In this document: positions 17,012-30,484 of the stretch, piece after piece | Layout of the letters: each line of letters begins with the position of its first letter | Position numbering within the stretch: position 1 is the stretch's first letter | Source of the DNA: Chelativorans sp. ZYF759 | GTDB taxonomy: Bacteria; Pseudomonadota; Alphaproteobacteria; Rhizobiales; Rhizobiaceae | Length of the DNA: 64,000 nt | Reading direction: 5' to 3' | NCBI RefSeq assembly: GCF_012911015.1 | Contig: NZ_WVVV01000007.1 | Span: 1-64,000 of the forward strand | Made by a program: the position numbers and the translations under genes | The notes under the pieces: generated by a model | What the model saw: the letters and a program-made list of their open reading frames with translations, nothing else | Databases searched by the model: none | Told to the model about the DNA's origin: nothing

Positions 17012-17746
17012 TCAATCGAAGAGCGGCATCTCTTCGCCGAACCACTTCACGATGAGTTCATTGAGCGAACCGTCCTCCTTCATCTCGGAGATGATGGAGT
17101 TGAACGTTTCACGCAACTCGTCGTCGGACTGACGGACGCCCATGCCGATACCGTCCCCGAGCAGCAGGGGATCGCCCAGGATTTCGAGTTCGCCACCGGA
17201 TTCATCCACGATCGCCTGCAGGAACGCCCCGTCGGCGAGCACCGCGTCGGCCTCGCCCGACCTCACCGCTGCGATGGTCTCGTCAGGTGTCGGGAACTCG
17301 ACCAGCGTCGCTTCTGTCTCTGCGACATGCGCGGCCTGGATCGTGTTGGATTGAGTGGTCACGATGCCGCTCTCGATCACCGAGGGATCGGTCCCTGCCA
17401 GCCCCACATACTGGGATGGTTCCGGCTGCAGATAGTTCTGCGTAAAGGCGATCACCTCCTGGCGGGCTTCCGTGATCGACATCCCAGCCATGATCGTGTC
17501 GTAGTTGCCGGCGACCAGATTGGGGATGATCGTATCCCAATCATTGATCACCCATTCGCAGTTAAGTTCGGCGCGCTCGCAAAGCATGTCGCCGAGCTCC
17601 CGCTCGAAGCCGTCCAACTCGTTATTGTCATTGATGAAATTATAGGGGGGATAGGCGCCCTCCGAGCCCATGCGCACGACGTCTTGCGCGATAGCCGACG
17701 TCGCCCCGAAAGCGAGTGCGGCAAGGGTAAGAGCCAGTTTTTTCAT
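17012..17746 (-). CDS. Polar amino acid ABC transporter substrate-binding protein
   Basis: A 244-residue periplasmic binding protein with a signal peptide (MKKLALTLAALAFGATSAIA, cut before QD). The body starts VVRMGSEGAYPPYNFINDNN, the family signature of PBPb proteins for polar amino acids, and contains GNYDTIMAGMSITEARQEVIAF, the hinge and ligand-binding region. Acidic ligand-binding residues are hinted at but the exact amino acid cannot be named. It lies second in the importer operon. Confidence 0.92.
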   Translation of the reverse strand: MKKLALTLAALAFGATSAIAQDVVRMGSEGAYPPYNFINDNNELDGFERELGDMLCERAELNCEWVINDWDTIIPNLVAGNYDTIMAGMSITEARQEVIAFTQNYLQPEPSQYVGLAGTDPSVIESGIVTTQSNTIQAAHVAETEATLVEFPTPDETIAAVRSGEADAVLADGAFLQAIVDESGGELEILGDPLLLGDGIGMGVRQSDDELRETFNSIISEMKEDGSLNELIVKWFGEEMPLFD

Positions 17747-17777
17747 CGTGTTCTCCTCTTTGGTCTTTTCGTTTTCG

Positions 17778-18554
17778 TCACGCCACCGTGGCGCTGAGGA
17801 ACCCCCTCAGACGTTCGGTCCTGGGATTGCCAAAAAGTGCCTCCGGCGGCCCCTCTTCGGCGATGCGCCCCTCATGCAGGAAGACCACATGATCCGAGAG
17901 ATCGGCGGCAAGGCGCATGTCGTGGGTAACAAGGAGCATCGTGCGGCCTTCCTCGGCAAGAGCCCTGATGACCCGGACCACTTCCTGCTCCAGTTCCGGG
18001 TCGAGCGCGGAAGTCGGCTCGTCGAAGAGAAGCGCCCGGGGTTCCATGCAGAGCGCGCGGGCGATTGCGGCGCGCTGTTGCTGTCCGCCCGACATCTGGG
18101 CGGGATAGACGTCCGCCTTGTCGCCGATGCCCACCTTGTCGAGCAGCGTCCGGGCGCGGGCCTCAACTTCCTCGCGGTTCTGCTTCAGGACGGTGAGCGG
18201 CGCTTCCATCACGTTCTGAAGCACGGTCATGTGGGCCCAGAGATTGAATTGCTGGAACACCATGGCAAGGTTTGTGCGTATGCGCACGACCTGCTGACGA
18301 TCGGCCGGGTGGCGATGCAATCCCGTGCCTCGCCAGATGACCGGTTCGCCTTCGAAAAGGATCTCTCCCTGCTGGCTGTCCTCCAGCAGGTTGCAGCATC
18401 GCAACAGTGTGGATTTGCCCGAACCGGAAGACCCGATGAGCGAGACCACATGGCCGCGCGGCGCGATCAGGTCGACTCCCTTCAACACCTCCAGCGTGCC
18501 GTAGCTCTTGTGGAGGTCACGAATCTCGATGACGGGGACGGACTCTGCTGCCAC
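17778..18554 (-). CDS. Polar amino acid ABC transporter ATP-binding protein
   Basis: A 258-residue ATPase of the importer. Walker A GSSGSGKS, the signature MSGGQQQRAAIARAL and Walker B ALLFDEPTSALD are all present and the D-loop and H-loop follow. The long upstream part of the open frame is not coding in family members, so I start at the GTG at 18554, which has an upstream AGAAAGG. It is the first gene of the importer operon and faces the sulfide operon across a 220-bp divergent region. Confidence 0.88.
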   Translation of the reverse strand: MAAESVPVIEIRDLHKSYGTLEVLKGVDLIAPRGHVVSLIGSSGSGKSTLLRCCNLLEDSQQGEILFEGEPVIWRGTGLHRHPADRQQVVRIRTNLAMVFQQFNLWAHMTVLQNVMEAPLTVLKQNREEVEARARTLLDKVGIGDKADVYPAQMSGGQQQRAAIARALCMEPRALLFDEPTSALDPELEQEVVRVIRALAEEGRTMLLVTHDMRLAADLSDHVVFLHEGRIAEEGPPEALFGNPRTERLRGFLSATVA

Positions 18555-18697
18555 TGGGACCTTTCTGGCGGGCGTTCGTTTTTGACAATAGGGCCCAAAA
18601 AGGCGGCGGATGCAACGTCTTCGGGCTTTCCCCAAGGTTCGGGCAAAACTGCGGCAGGAAGGCTCGCACCGAAATGTCATGTGATTTCTGGAATACG

Positions 18698-18725
18698 CTT
18701 GCAAAAAAATGCAATCGACATTACT
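18698..18725 (+). promoter_or_regulatory. Possible promoter and operator of the sulfide operon
   Basis: ttgca (18699-18703) and tgcaa (18710-18714) form an inverted repeat around six A residues. The left arm doubles as a -35-like TTGCAA with a -10-like attact about 16 bases further on. It lies 60-75 bases before the DUF2892 gene. An operator for the BigR-type repressor is plausible but not proven. Confidence 0.35.
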
Positions 18726-18774
18726 TGGCTGTGATCGGCGGAGCCACTTCCGCCAGAGACCTGGAGAACAAGCA

Positions 18775-18981
18775 ATGCCTGGCAATGTCGGCACCACGGA
18801 CCGGATCCTGCGCGTCGTGATAGGCGTCGCGCTCCTTTCGCTCTTCTTCCTCTTCGAGGGAGGATTGCGGCTGTTCGGCTTGATCGGCCTGATCCCGCTC
18901 ATCACGGGCCTGCTCGGTTCCTGTCCGCTCTATTGTGCGGTCGGTGTCTCGACGCGGGCTCCGAAGGTCTCCGACCAGTAA
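18775..18981 (+). CDS. DUF2892 inner-membrane protein
   Basis: A 68-residue protein with two hydrophobic helices (residues about 18-30 and 35-50) and the motif GSCPLYCAVG, seen in the membrane part of YgaP-type proteins. In YgaP this part is fused to a rhodanese domain that moves sulfane sulfur; here it stands alone as the first gene of the sulfide operon. A GGAGA precedes the ATG; longer upstream reading lacks family support. Confidence 0.8.
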   Translation: MPGNVGTTDRILRVVIGVALLSLFFLFEGGLRLFGLIGLIPLITGLLGSCPLYCAVGVSTRAPKVSDQ

Positions 18982-19079
18982 ACGAACGACGTCCCCACCT
19001 GCTCTCGGAGCGGGTTCGAGCGCTAGCGTTTTCAGGCCCCAGCCTGAGTCGCGAAATTTCTGAATCAGAGGAGTAACCC

Positions 19080-19967
19080 ATGCCCCCCAAGCCTGAAGTC
19101 ACCGGCTTTTTCGACAAGCGAACCTGGTCGGTCCAGTATGTGGTCGCCGATCCCGAAACGAAGAAGTGCGCCATAATCGACCCCGTGCTCGACTATGACG
19201 AGAAATCCGGACAGACGGCGACGATCCATGCCGACAACATCCTGAAATTCGTGAAGGAGAAGGGCTACGAGGTCGAGTGGATTCTGGACACCCACCCACA
19301 TGCCGATCATTTCTCGGCAGCCGCCTATCTCAAGGAAAAGACCGGGGCGCCGACAGCGATCGGGGAGAAGGTGGTCGACGTCCAGAAGCTCTGGAAGGGC
19401 TTCTACAATTGGCCCGATTTTCCCGAAGACGGCTCGCAGTGGGACAAGCTCTTCGCGCACGGCGAGACCTTCAAGGTCGGCAGCATCCCCGCCCGCGTAA
19501 TGTTCTCTCCTGGGCATACGCTTGCCTCGATCACCTATGTGATCGGCGACGCGGCCTTCGTTCACGATACGCTCTTCATGCCGGATTCCGGCACCGCGCG
19601 GGCCGATTTTCCCGGTGGCAGCGCGAAAGCGCTCTGGAAGTCAATTCAGGACATCCTGGCCCTGCCTGACGAGACCCGCATCTTCACGGGCCACGACTAC
19701 CAGCCCGGCGGGCGTGAGCCGAAATGGGAATCGACCGTGGCTGAACAGAAGGCGGCCAACACCCACATGTCCAAATGCAGCACGGAAGAGGAATTCGTGA
19801 AGGTGCGCGAGGCCAGGGACAAGACGCTGCCGATGCCGAAACTGATCCTGCACGCCCTGCAGATCAACACCAATGCCGGCAGGCTTCCGGAGCCCGAGGC
19901 CAATGGCCGCCGCTATCTGAAGATTCCTCTCAATCTGCTCGAGGGAGCCGCCTGGGAAAAGGAATGA
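19080..19967 (+). CDS. Metallo-beta-lactamase-fold persulfide dioxygenase-like enzyme (Blh)
   Basis: A 295-residue metallo-beta-lactamase fold protein with the metal motif THPHADH (His72, His74, Asp76, His77), a further GHTLAS histidine and GHDY near the end. It resembles the Blh/ETHE1-type persulfide dioxygenases, which oxidise glutathione persulfide to sulfite with O2 and Fe. Its context (sulfide sensor, YeeE, SulP) fits that reaction. The stop overlaps the start of the downstream regulator (ATGA), a translational coupling. Confidence 0.85.
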   Translation: MPPKPEVTGFFDKRTWSVQYVVADPETKKCAIIDPVLDYDEKSGQTATIHADNILKFVKEKGYEVEWILDTHPHADHFSAAAYLKEKTGAPTAIGEKVVDVQKLWKGFYNWPDFPEDGSQWDKLFAHGETFKVGSIPARVMFSPGHTLASITYVIGDAAFVHDTLFMPDSGTARADFPGGSAKALWKSIQDILALPDETRIFTGHDYQPGGREPKWESTVAEQKAANTHMSKCSTEEEFVKVREARDKTLPMPKLILHALQINTNAGRLPEPEANGRRYLKIPLNLLEGAAWEKE

Positions 19968-20287
19968 ACGCGACCACACTCGGAAGACCTGCCGCTGAAA
20001 TGAAGGAGAGGGTCGAAGAGGCCTCCTCCTTCATCAAGAAGCTGTCCAACCCGGATCGGCTCATGGTGGCGTGCGCGCTGGTCGATGGAGAGCGCTCGGT
20101 GCGGGAGTTGGAGGACTTGCTCAGCATCCGCCAACCGGGGCTTTCTCAACAACTCGCCGAACTGCGCCAAGCCGGCCTTATCGCCGGCCGAAAACAGGGG
20201 AAGCAGGTCTTCTACCGGCTGGCCGATCCGCGCGTGGAGGAGTTCATCTCCACAATGTATCGGCTCTTCTGCGAACCAAGCGACTAA
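19964..20287 (+). CDS. bigR: BigR/SqrR-type sulfide-responsive repressor (ArsR family)
   Basis: A 107-residue ArsR-family winged helix with the recognition region LLSIRQPGLSQQLAELRQ. It holds exactly two cysteines, Cys37 (MVACALVDG) and Cys103 (LFCEPSD), 66 residues apart, the same spacing as the sulfane-sulfur-sensing pair of BigR (42/108) and SqrR (41/107). By analogy oxidation to a tri- or tetrasulfide bridge releases DNA and turns the operon on. Its start overlaps the stop of the metallo-beta-lactamase gene. Confidence 0.9.
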   Translation: MNATTLGRPAAEMKERVEEASSFIKKLSNPDRLMVACALVDGERSVRELEDLLSIRQPGLSQQLAELRQAGLIAGRKQGKQVFYRLADPRVEEFISTMYRLFCEPSD

Positions 20288-20303
20288 AAACCAGGATATG
20301 ACC

Positions 20304-20732
20304 ATGACGGAATTCACTCCCCTCGCCTCTTTGATAGGCGGGGCAATGATCGGCCTTTCTTCCGTGCTGCTAATGGCTTGGGAAGGGCGTATCGCCGGTA
20401 TCAGCGGCATCGCCGGTCGCCTCTTGCCACCCTATCGAGACAGCGCCTTTGCGTCCCGGTTCGGCTTTGTGATCGGTCTCGTGATTGCGCCTCTGATCTA
20501 TCTTTCAACGCTCGGCGGGCCCGTGGAGCATACTGTATCGTCCAATGTCCCCCTGATGGTGGCGGCAGGCGCGATCGTCGGCTTCGGATCGGTGTGGGGC
20601 TACGGCTGCACCTCCGGGCACGGCGTTTGCGGACTCTCTCGCCTGTCAGCGCGCTCCATGGTTGCCACCGGTGTTTTCATGGCCGTCGCCTTCGTGACTG
20701 TCTTCTTCGTTCGCCATATCATCGGAGGCTGA
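20304..20732 (+). CDS. YeeE/YedE-type sulfur transporter, N-terminal half (PmpA-like)
   Basis: A 142-residue membrane protein with four or five hydrophobic segments and the conserved cysteine motif YGCTSGHGVCGLSR, which lines the thiosulfate path in YeeE-type channels. I choose the ATG at 20304, which has an AGGA seven bases upstream, over the one at 20298 that is too near it. It corresponds to half of a full-length YeeE; the other half is the next gene. Confidence 0.85.
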   Translation: MTEFTPLASLIGGAMIGLSSVLLMAWEGRIAGISGIAGRLLPPYRDSAFASRFGFVIGLVIAPLIYLSTLGGPVEHTVSSNVPLMVAAGAIVGFGSVWGYGCTSGHGVCGLSRLSARSMVATGVFMAVAFVTVFFVRHIIGG

Positions 20733-20736
20733 TGCC

Positions 20737-21174
20737 ATGTCCTTTCTCGTCAATCTTGGCCTCGGCCTGCTCTTTGGTCTCGGTCTGGTGATCTCGGGCA
20801 TGGCCAATCCGGCCAAGGTACTCAACTTCCTCGACCTCTTCGGGACCTGGGATCCATCGCTTGCCTTCGTGATGGGCGGTGCGGTCATCGTCGCGTTTTT
20901 CGGTTATCGACTGGTGCTAAGCCGTGGGTCTCCGGTCGTCGGCGAAACCTTCCACCTGCCCAACCGCAACGACATCGACCATCGGCTGATCGTCGGCCCC
21001 GCCCTGTTCGGCTTCGGCTGGGGTCTGGGCGGGTTCTGCCCTGGTCCTGCGCTCACGGCGCTGTCGTTCGGCGAGATCGGCACGCTGGTCTTCGTCCCTG
21101 CGATGATCGTCGGCATGTGGGCGGCACGCCTTCTGTCCGACGGCAATCTGTCACTGGCGGGCGTACGCGGCTGA
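20737..21174 (+). CDS. DUF6691/YeeE-type sulfur transporter, C-terminal half (PmpB-like)
   Basis: A 145-residue membrane protein, four bases after the previous gene, with the second half motif GGFCPGPALTALS holding the other conserved cysteine. The pair is probably a heteromeric channel for a sulfur species such as thiosulfate or persulfide. It ends 30 bases before the SulP gene. Confidence 0.85.
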   Translation: MSFLVNLGLGLLFGLGLVISGMANPAKVLNFLDLFGTWDPSLAFVMGGAVIVAFFGYRLVLSRGSPVVGETFHLPNRNDIDHRLIVGPALFGFGWGLGGFCPGPALTALSFGEIGTLVFVPAMIVGMWAARLLSDGNLSLAGVRG

Positions 21175-21204
21175 CCTGACACATCCGGAAAGAAAGACCG
21201 AGAA

Positions 21205-22944
21205 ATGAACGGCTGGGCTCGTTACCTGCCTATCCTCGACTGGGGCCGCCGCTATGGCAGGGAGACGCTTTCGAGCGATCTTCTGGCGGCGGTCATTGTC
21301 ACCATCATGCTGGTGCCCCAGTCACTGGCCTATGCCATGCTGGCTGGGCTTCCCCCGGAGGTCGGGCTTTACGCCTCGATCCTGCCTTTGGTCGCTTACG
21401 CGATTTTCGGCACGAGCCGCACGCTCGCCGTCGGTCCTGTCGCTGTCGTCTCGCTCATGACCGCCTCGGCGATCGGGGAAGTGGCGGCTCAGGGCACGAC
21501 GGATTACCTGACGGCAGCCGTCATTCTCGCTCTTCTCTCAGGCGGGATGCTGGTGCTGATGGGGTTGTTCCGGCTGGGTTTCGTCGCGAACTTCCTTAGC
21601 CATCCGGTCATTTCCGGCTTCATCACCGCCGCCGGCCTGCTGATCGCGGCGGGTCAGTTGCGCCATGTCCTCGGGGTGAACGAGGGCAGCGGCCATCTTC
21701 ACGAGATACTTGGTGGGCTCGCCGGCAGCATGGGGGCGGTCAATCCGTTCACGCTGGCCATCGGCGGCGGCGTTCTGGCTTTTCTCTATTTCGCGCGCAT
21801 ATGGCTGAAGCCGATGCTGCGTGCCATCGGTCTCGGCCCGCGCTTGGCCGACAGTTTCACCAAGGCTGGCCCGGTCTTTGCGGTCGCCGCCACCATCTGG
21901 ATCGTCTCCAGTCTCGATCTGGGTGCCGAAGGAGTTTCCCTTGTGGGCGCCATTCCCTCCGGGCTCCCGCCGATCGGCCTGCCTTCGATCGATCTCGAGG
22001 TGGTGCGGGTTCTGATCGTCCCGGCCTTCCTCATCAGTCTGGTGGGCTTCGTGGAATCGGTTTCGGTTGCGCAAACACTTGCCTCGAAACGACGCCAGCG
22101 CATACAGCCTGACCAGGAACTGATCGGTCTCGGGGCAGCCAACATCGCGTCCGGCATCTCAGCCGGCTATCCGGTGACGGGTGGCTTCGCCCGATCGGTC
22201 GTGAACTTCGACGCGGGCGCTCAGACGCCAGCTGCCGGTGTCTTCACTGCCATCGGGATCGCGCTGGCCACACTCTTCCTGACCCCGTGGCTTGCCAATC
22301 TGCCGCAGGCGACACTTGCGGCGACGATCATCGTCGCGGTTCTGTCGCTGGTCGACCTGAAGGCCATCGGCCGCGTCTGGCGCTATTCCAAGGTCGACTT
22401 TTCGGCCATGGCAGTGACCATCGCCGGCACGCTCTTCATGGGCGTGGAAACCGGCATCGTGCTGGGGGTGGTGCTTTCGCTGTTGCTCCATCTCTACCGT
22501 TCCAGTCGGCCGCATGTCGCGGTCGTGGGACAGGTGCAGGGCACCGAGCATTTCCGAAACATCGACCGGCACGCGGTCGAAACCCGGCCGGACCTTGTTA
22601 CCATCCGTATCGACGAGAGCCTCTATTTCGCCAATTCGCGCTTTCTGGAGGACAAGGTCGCAGCTCTCGTCGCCGAACGGCCCGAGGTCAGGCATGTCGT
22701 CCTGATGTGCTCGGCCATCAATGCGATCGACGCGAGCGCGCTGGCAAGCCTCGAGGAGATCAACCATCGCCTCTCCGACGCCGGCATCAAGCTGCATCTG
22801 AGCGAGGTCAAGGGCCCGGTCATGGACAGGCTGCAGCGGACGGATTTTCTCGACCATCTTTCAGGCCGGGTGTTCCTGTCGCAATACGAAGCCTTCTGCG
22901 AGGCCGCGAATGGCTGCACGGAGGACAGCGGGTCCGTCAGATGA
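21205..22944 (+). CDS. SulP-family anion transporter with STAS domain
   Basis: A 579-residue SulP transporter: 10-12 hydrophobic segments with the signature YAMLAGLPPEVGLYASI (about residues 42-58), AVGPVAVVSLM, and a C-terminal STAS domain from about residue 440 (VRHVVLMCSAINAIDASAL). SulP proteins carry sulfate, bicarbonate or dicarboxylates. Its place at the end of the BigR operon suggests it moves an oxidised sulfur product. It overlaps the convergent CoA-transferase gene by eight bases. Confidence 0.9.
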   Translation: MNGWARYLPILDWGRRYGRETLSSDLLAAVIVTIMLVPQSLAYAMLAGLPPEVGLYASILPLVAYAIFGTSRTLAVGPVAVVSLMTASAIGEVAAQGTTDYLTAAVILALLSGGMLVLMGLFRLGFVANFLSHPVISGFITAAGLLIAAGQLRHVLGVNEGSGHLHEILGGLAGSMGAVNPFTLAIGGGVLAFLYFARIWLKPMLRAIGLGPRLADSFTKAGPVFAVAATIWIVSSLDLGAEGVSLVGAIPSGLPPIGLPSIDLEVVRVLIVPAFLISLVGFVESVSVAQTLASKRRQRIQPDQELIGLGAANIASGISAGYPVTGGFARSVVNFDAGAQTPAAGVFTAIGIALATLFLTPWLANLPQATLAATIIVAVLSLVDLKAIGRVWRYSKVDFSAMAVTIAGTLFMGVETGIVLGVVLSLLLHLYRSSRPHVAVVGQVQGTEHFRNIDRHAVETRPDLVTIRIDESLYFANSRFLEDKVAALVAERPEVRHVVLMCSAINAIDASALASLEEINHRLSDAGIKLHLSEVKGPVMDRLQRTDFLDHLSGRVFLSQYEAFCEAANGCTEDSGSVR

Positions 22945-24157
22945 TCCCGGCGCCTCGTAGGCGGGAGCACTCAGCGTCGGTAAAACCCGCATCGGCCAGA
23001 ATGGCATCAGTGTCGGCGCCGAGAGCCGGGGCCGGCCGTGCAGGCGCGTCGGTGCCCGCCACACGTACCGGATTGGAGACCAGGCGGAACGGTCCTGCCG
23101 TCGGGTGTTCGAGTGACTGGATCGAGGCCCGCTCTTCGAGGAACGGGTTGTCCAAGGCTTCCTGCAGATTGTTCACGGGTGCGGCAGGCACCTTGCCGCC
23201 AAAAAGCGCCAGCCATTCGGCGGTGGTCCTGGCCGATAGCGCCTCATCAAGGATTTCGAGCACCGTGTCGCGATTTTCCAGCCGCTCCCTGAAAGTCAGG
23301 AAGCGTGGATCATTTGCCAACTCCGGGCGACCGATCAGGTCGCACAGAATGGGCCAGAACTTCTCCTTGTTGCACATAAGGTAGATCCAGCCGTCGGCCG
23401 TCCTGTAGAGTTGGCAAGGAACCAGCGAAGGATGGCCCGACCGCGCGACGCGTTCCTGGACATGGCCCTTGTTGAGATACCAAGCCGAAAGATAGGACAG
23501 GTTGAAACAGGCGAGGTCAAAGAGCGAAATATCGATGTCGCAACCCTTGCCCGTCTCGCGCGCCTTCATGACCGCGCTGACGAGGGCGAAAGCCTGTCCG
23601 AGACCCGTCATCATGTCGACGATCGACAGACCCATGCGTGCGGGTGGCGTGTCGGCCTCCCCGGTCAGCGAGAAATACCCGGCCTCGGCCTGCATGAGGA
23701 AATCGTAGCCCGGCCAGTTGGCGCGCGAGCCCTCGCGGCCATAAGCCGACAGGAAGGCGCAGACGAGCTTCGGATTTGACTTCGAGAGCGTCTCGAAGGT
23801 GAGGCCGAGGCGCGCGGGCACGTCGCCGCGCAGATTGCAGGCGAGCGCATCGACCCTGGCCACGAGGCGCTCGAGCACCGCGCGCCCCTCCGGTTTGGTG
23901 ATGTCCAGGGTTATGGAGCGTTTGTTGCGGTTGAAGGCCTGGAAGAAGAGGCTGGAATCGCTCGCGCCGTCCTCGGCCAGGAAATGCGGTCCCACCGAGC
24001 GGGCCATGTCGCCGCCATCATGGGGCGATTCGACCTTTATCACCTCAGCCCCGAGATCGGCCAGGAACTGCGTGCCGAACGGGCCGGCGCCGTATTGCTC
24101 GAAGGCGAGCACCTTCAGCCCGGAAAGCGGCAGTTGATCGGCTGCGTGTTCGGACAT
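22937..24157 (-). CDS. CaiB/BaiF-type (family III) CoA-transferase
   Basis: A 406-residue family III CoA-transferase. It starts LKVLAFEQYGAGPFGTQFLADLGAEVIKVE, the family signature, and has FNRNKRSITLDI and the catalytic aspartate in LSIVDMMTGL around residue 185. It would move CoA between an acyl-CoA and a carboxylic acid; the acceptor is not known. The gene starts 7 bases after the threonine aldolase stop, both on the minus strand, which suggests cotranscription. I use the ATG at 24157; the longer start would be TTG. Confidence 0.88.
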   Translation of the reverse strand: MSEHAADQLPLSGLKVLAFEQYGAGPFGTQFLADLGAEVIKVESPHDGGDMARSVGPHFLAEDGASDSSLFFQAFNRNKRSITLDITKPEGRAVLERLVARVDALACNLRGDVPARLGLTFETLSKSNPKLVCAFLSAYGREGSRANWPGYDFLMQAEAGYFSLTGEADTPPARMGLSIVDMMTGLGQAFALVSAVMKARETGKGCDIDISLFDLACFNLSYLSAWYLNKGHVQERVARSGHPSLVPCQLYRTADGWIYLMCNKEKFWPILCDLIGRPELANDPRFLTFRERLENRDTVLEILDEALSARTTAEWLALFGGKVPAAPVNNLQEALDNPFLEERASIQSLEHPTAGPFRLVSNPVRVAGTDAPARPAPALGADTDAILADAGFTDAECSRLRGAGII

Positions 24158-24164
24158 CGATTTA

Positions 24165-25214
24165 CTATCCAAGTGCCTGGCAGAATGCCGTGACGTCTTC
24201 GTCCCGCGTGGCGAAGCTTGCTACGAGCCGGCACAGCATTTCATCCTCGGCGACCGAATCCGTCATTTGGGCAGGTATGCCCCACTCGTGGATAAACGCG
24301 CCCTGTTCCTTCAAGGCGTCGAACTTGGCGCGCTTCATCACCGGAAACACCTCGTTGGCCTGCGGTCTCCAGCCGAGGCGGGCATGGGGCGAAGCCTCAA
24401 TGTGATCCGCCAGTCGGGAGGCCATCGCGTTGGCGTGCCCAGCCATTTCAAGCCACAACCCGTCGCGGAAATAGGTCTCGAACTGCGCCGCCACGAAACG
24501 TGACTTTGAAAACAGCTGTGCGGCGCGCTTGCGGAGGAAAGGAAACTCGGCAGCCAGATGAGGATCGAAGATGACCAGCGCCTCGGCGCACCAGCAGCCA
24601 TTCTTCGTCCCCCCGAAGGAGGCCATGTCGACACCCGATTTCCAGGTCATCTCGGCCGGCGTGCAGCCCAGCGAGACAAGCGCATTGGCAAAACGCGCAC
24701 CGTCCATGTGCAGCGGCAGCTTGTGGCGGCGGCATACGCCCGCGATGGTACCTATCTCGTCAAGGCTGTAGACGGTTCCGATTTCGGTTGCCTGCGTCAG
24801 TGTTACGCCGGCCGGACGGCCGGCATGCAGGAACTCGGCCGGATAGCGGCGAATCGCGGCTTCGAGCCCCTTGGGGTCCAGTCGTCCATGTGGCCCATCG
24901 ACCGGGCATAGCCTTCCGCCATCCGACATGAACTCGGGCGCACCGCACTCGTCCACGATCATGTGTGCCTCGCGGTGCGCGAACATCACGCCGCCCGGTT
25001 TCGATATGGCGGAATAGGCCAACGCGTTGGCCGCAGTGCCGGTGCTGACGAAGAAGACGGAGACCTCGCGCTCAAAAACCTCCGAGAACACCGTTTCGAC
25101 GTGGCGGTCTAGATCGCTGTTGCCATATGCGGGGGCATAGCCGGACGCGTGATCGACGAGGCTTTGTGCGATGGAAGGGTGGGCGCCGGCCCAATTGTCA
25201 GAGGCAAAGAACAT
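24165..25214 (-). CDS. ltaE: Low-specificity L-threonine aldolase
   Basis: A 349-residue fold-type I PLP enzyme that splits threonine and allo-threonine to glycine and acetaldehyde. The PLP-binding lysine sits in SFGGTKNG near residue 200; HREAHMIVDECGAPEF near 78, RRHKLPLHMDGARFANAL near 162 and STGTAANALA near 57 are family segments. I use the ATG at 25214 (MFFASDNWAG), since the 22 upstream residues are not conserved. A 483-bp region separates it from gltB. Confidence 0.9.
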   Translation of the reverse strand: MFFASDNWAGAHPSIAQSLVDHASGYAPAYGNSDLDRHVETVFSEVFEREVSVFFVSTGTAANALAYSAISKPGGVMFAHREAHMIVDECGAPEFMSDGGRLCPVDGPHGRLDPKGLEAAIRRYPAEFLHAGRPAGVTLTQATEIGTVYSLDEIGTIAGVCRRHKLPLHMDGARFANALVSLGCTPAEMTWKSGVDMASFGGTKNGCWCAEALVIFDPHLAAEFPFLRKRAAQLFSKSRFVAAQFETYFRDGLWLEMAGHANAMASRLADHIEASPHARLGWRPQANEVFPVMKRAKFDALKEQGAFIHEWGIPAQMTDSVAEDEMLCRLVASFATRDEDVTAFCQALG

Positions 25215-25435
25215 GTGCTGGGGAAACCGGATGATAGGGGGTGGGAGGGGCCAATCTACATGTGTGGCGTAAATCCTCAATGACCCGAGGCGACAATCCT
25301 CCCTTCCGACTGCAGACTCGCAGACAGGATATTTCGTTCCATAGGCTGGCGCAGTAACAATGTTGCGGCAACCCGCCCGTTGATTTGCATTTCCGTCTTG
25401 TGCGCCCGCCGCTTTTCTGGCATATGGCGATTTAG

Positions 25436-25450
25436 GACAGCATTGCTGTC
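25436..25450. promoter_or_regulatory. Palindrome gacagcattgctgtc upstream of gltB
   Basis: Arms gacagca and tgctgtc flank a single T. It sits 12 bases upstream of a likely -35 box, a place where an activator would bind. Confidence 0.35.
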
Positions 25451-25461
25451 TTAATTGGCCG

Positions 25462-25489
25462 TTGCTGGCGCGCTTTCAGGCCCTATGAT
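25462..25489 (+). promoter_or_regulatory. Possible gltB promoter
   Basis: TTGCTG (25462-25467) and TATGAT (25484-25489) with a 16-base spacer, 209 bases before the gltB start codon. The rest of 25215-25697 holds no other gene that I can see. Confidence 0.35.
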
Positions 25490-25697
25490 AGGCGGGATCC
25501 GCAAGCGAGCCTGGCGCGGTCGTGGGCGCGGGTGCAGCCGTGTCCGGACATTGACTATTCCGACGGGTCCGGACGTACCGGCAAAGTCGCCCCGGCCTTT
25601 CGAGAGATTAGCCGTGCAGAACCGGTCAGCTTCGCCTGAGGCAGTCCGGAGGACAGACTGACCGCCCCACAGGGGTGCGGTAATGGAGGATGAGACC

Positions 25698-30410
<4,713 letters not shown>

Positions 30411-30434
30411 GTTCAGGACCGAGATTAAGGCTGT

Positions 30435-30452
30435 GGCACGCGCGAGCGTGCC
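30435..30452 (+). other. Hairpin in the gltB-gltD gap
   Basis: ggcacgc and gcgtgcc form a perfect 7-bp stem with a gcga tetraloop in the 74-bp gap. It may set relative gltB and gltD levels; there is no T tract. Confidence 0.55.
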
Positions 30453-30484
30453 GCCACCCCGGCTCGAATACTTGGGATGTTAGA

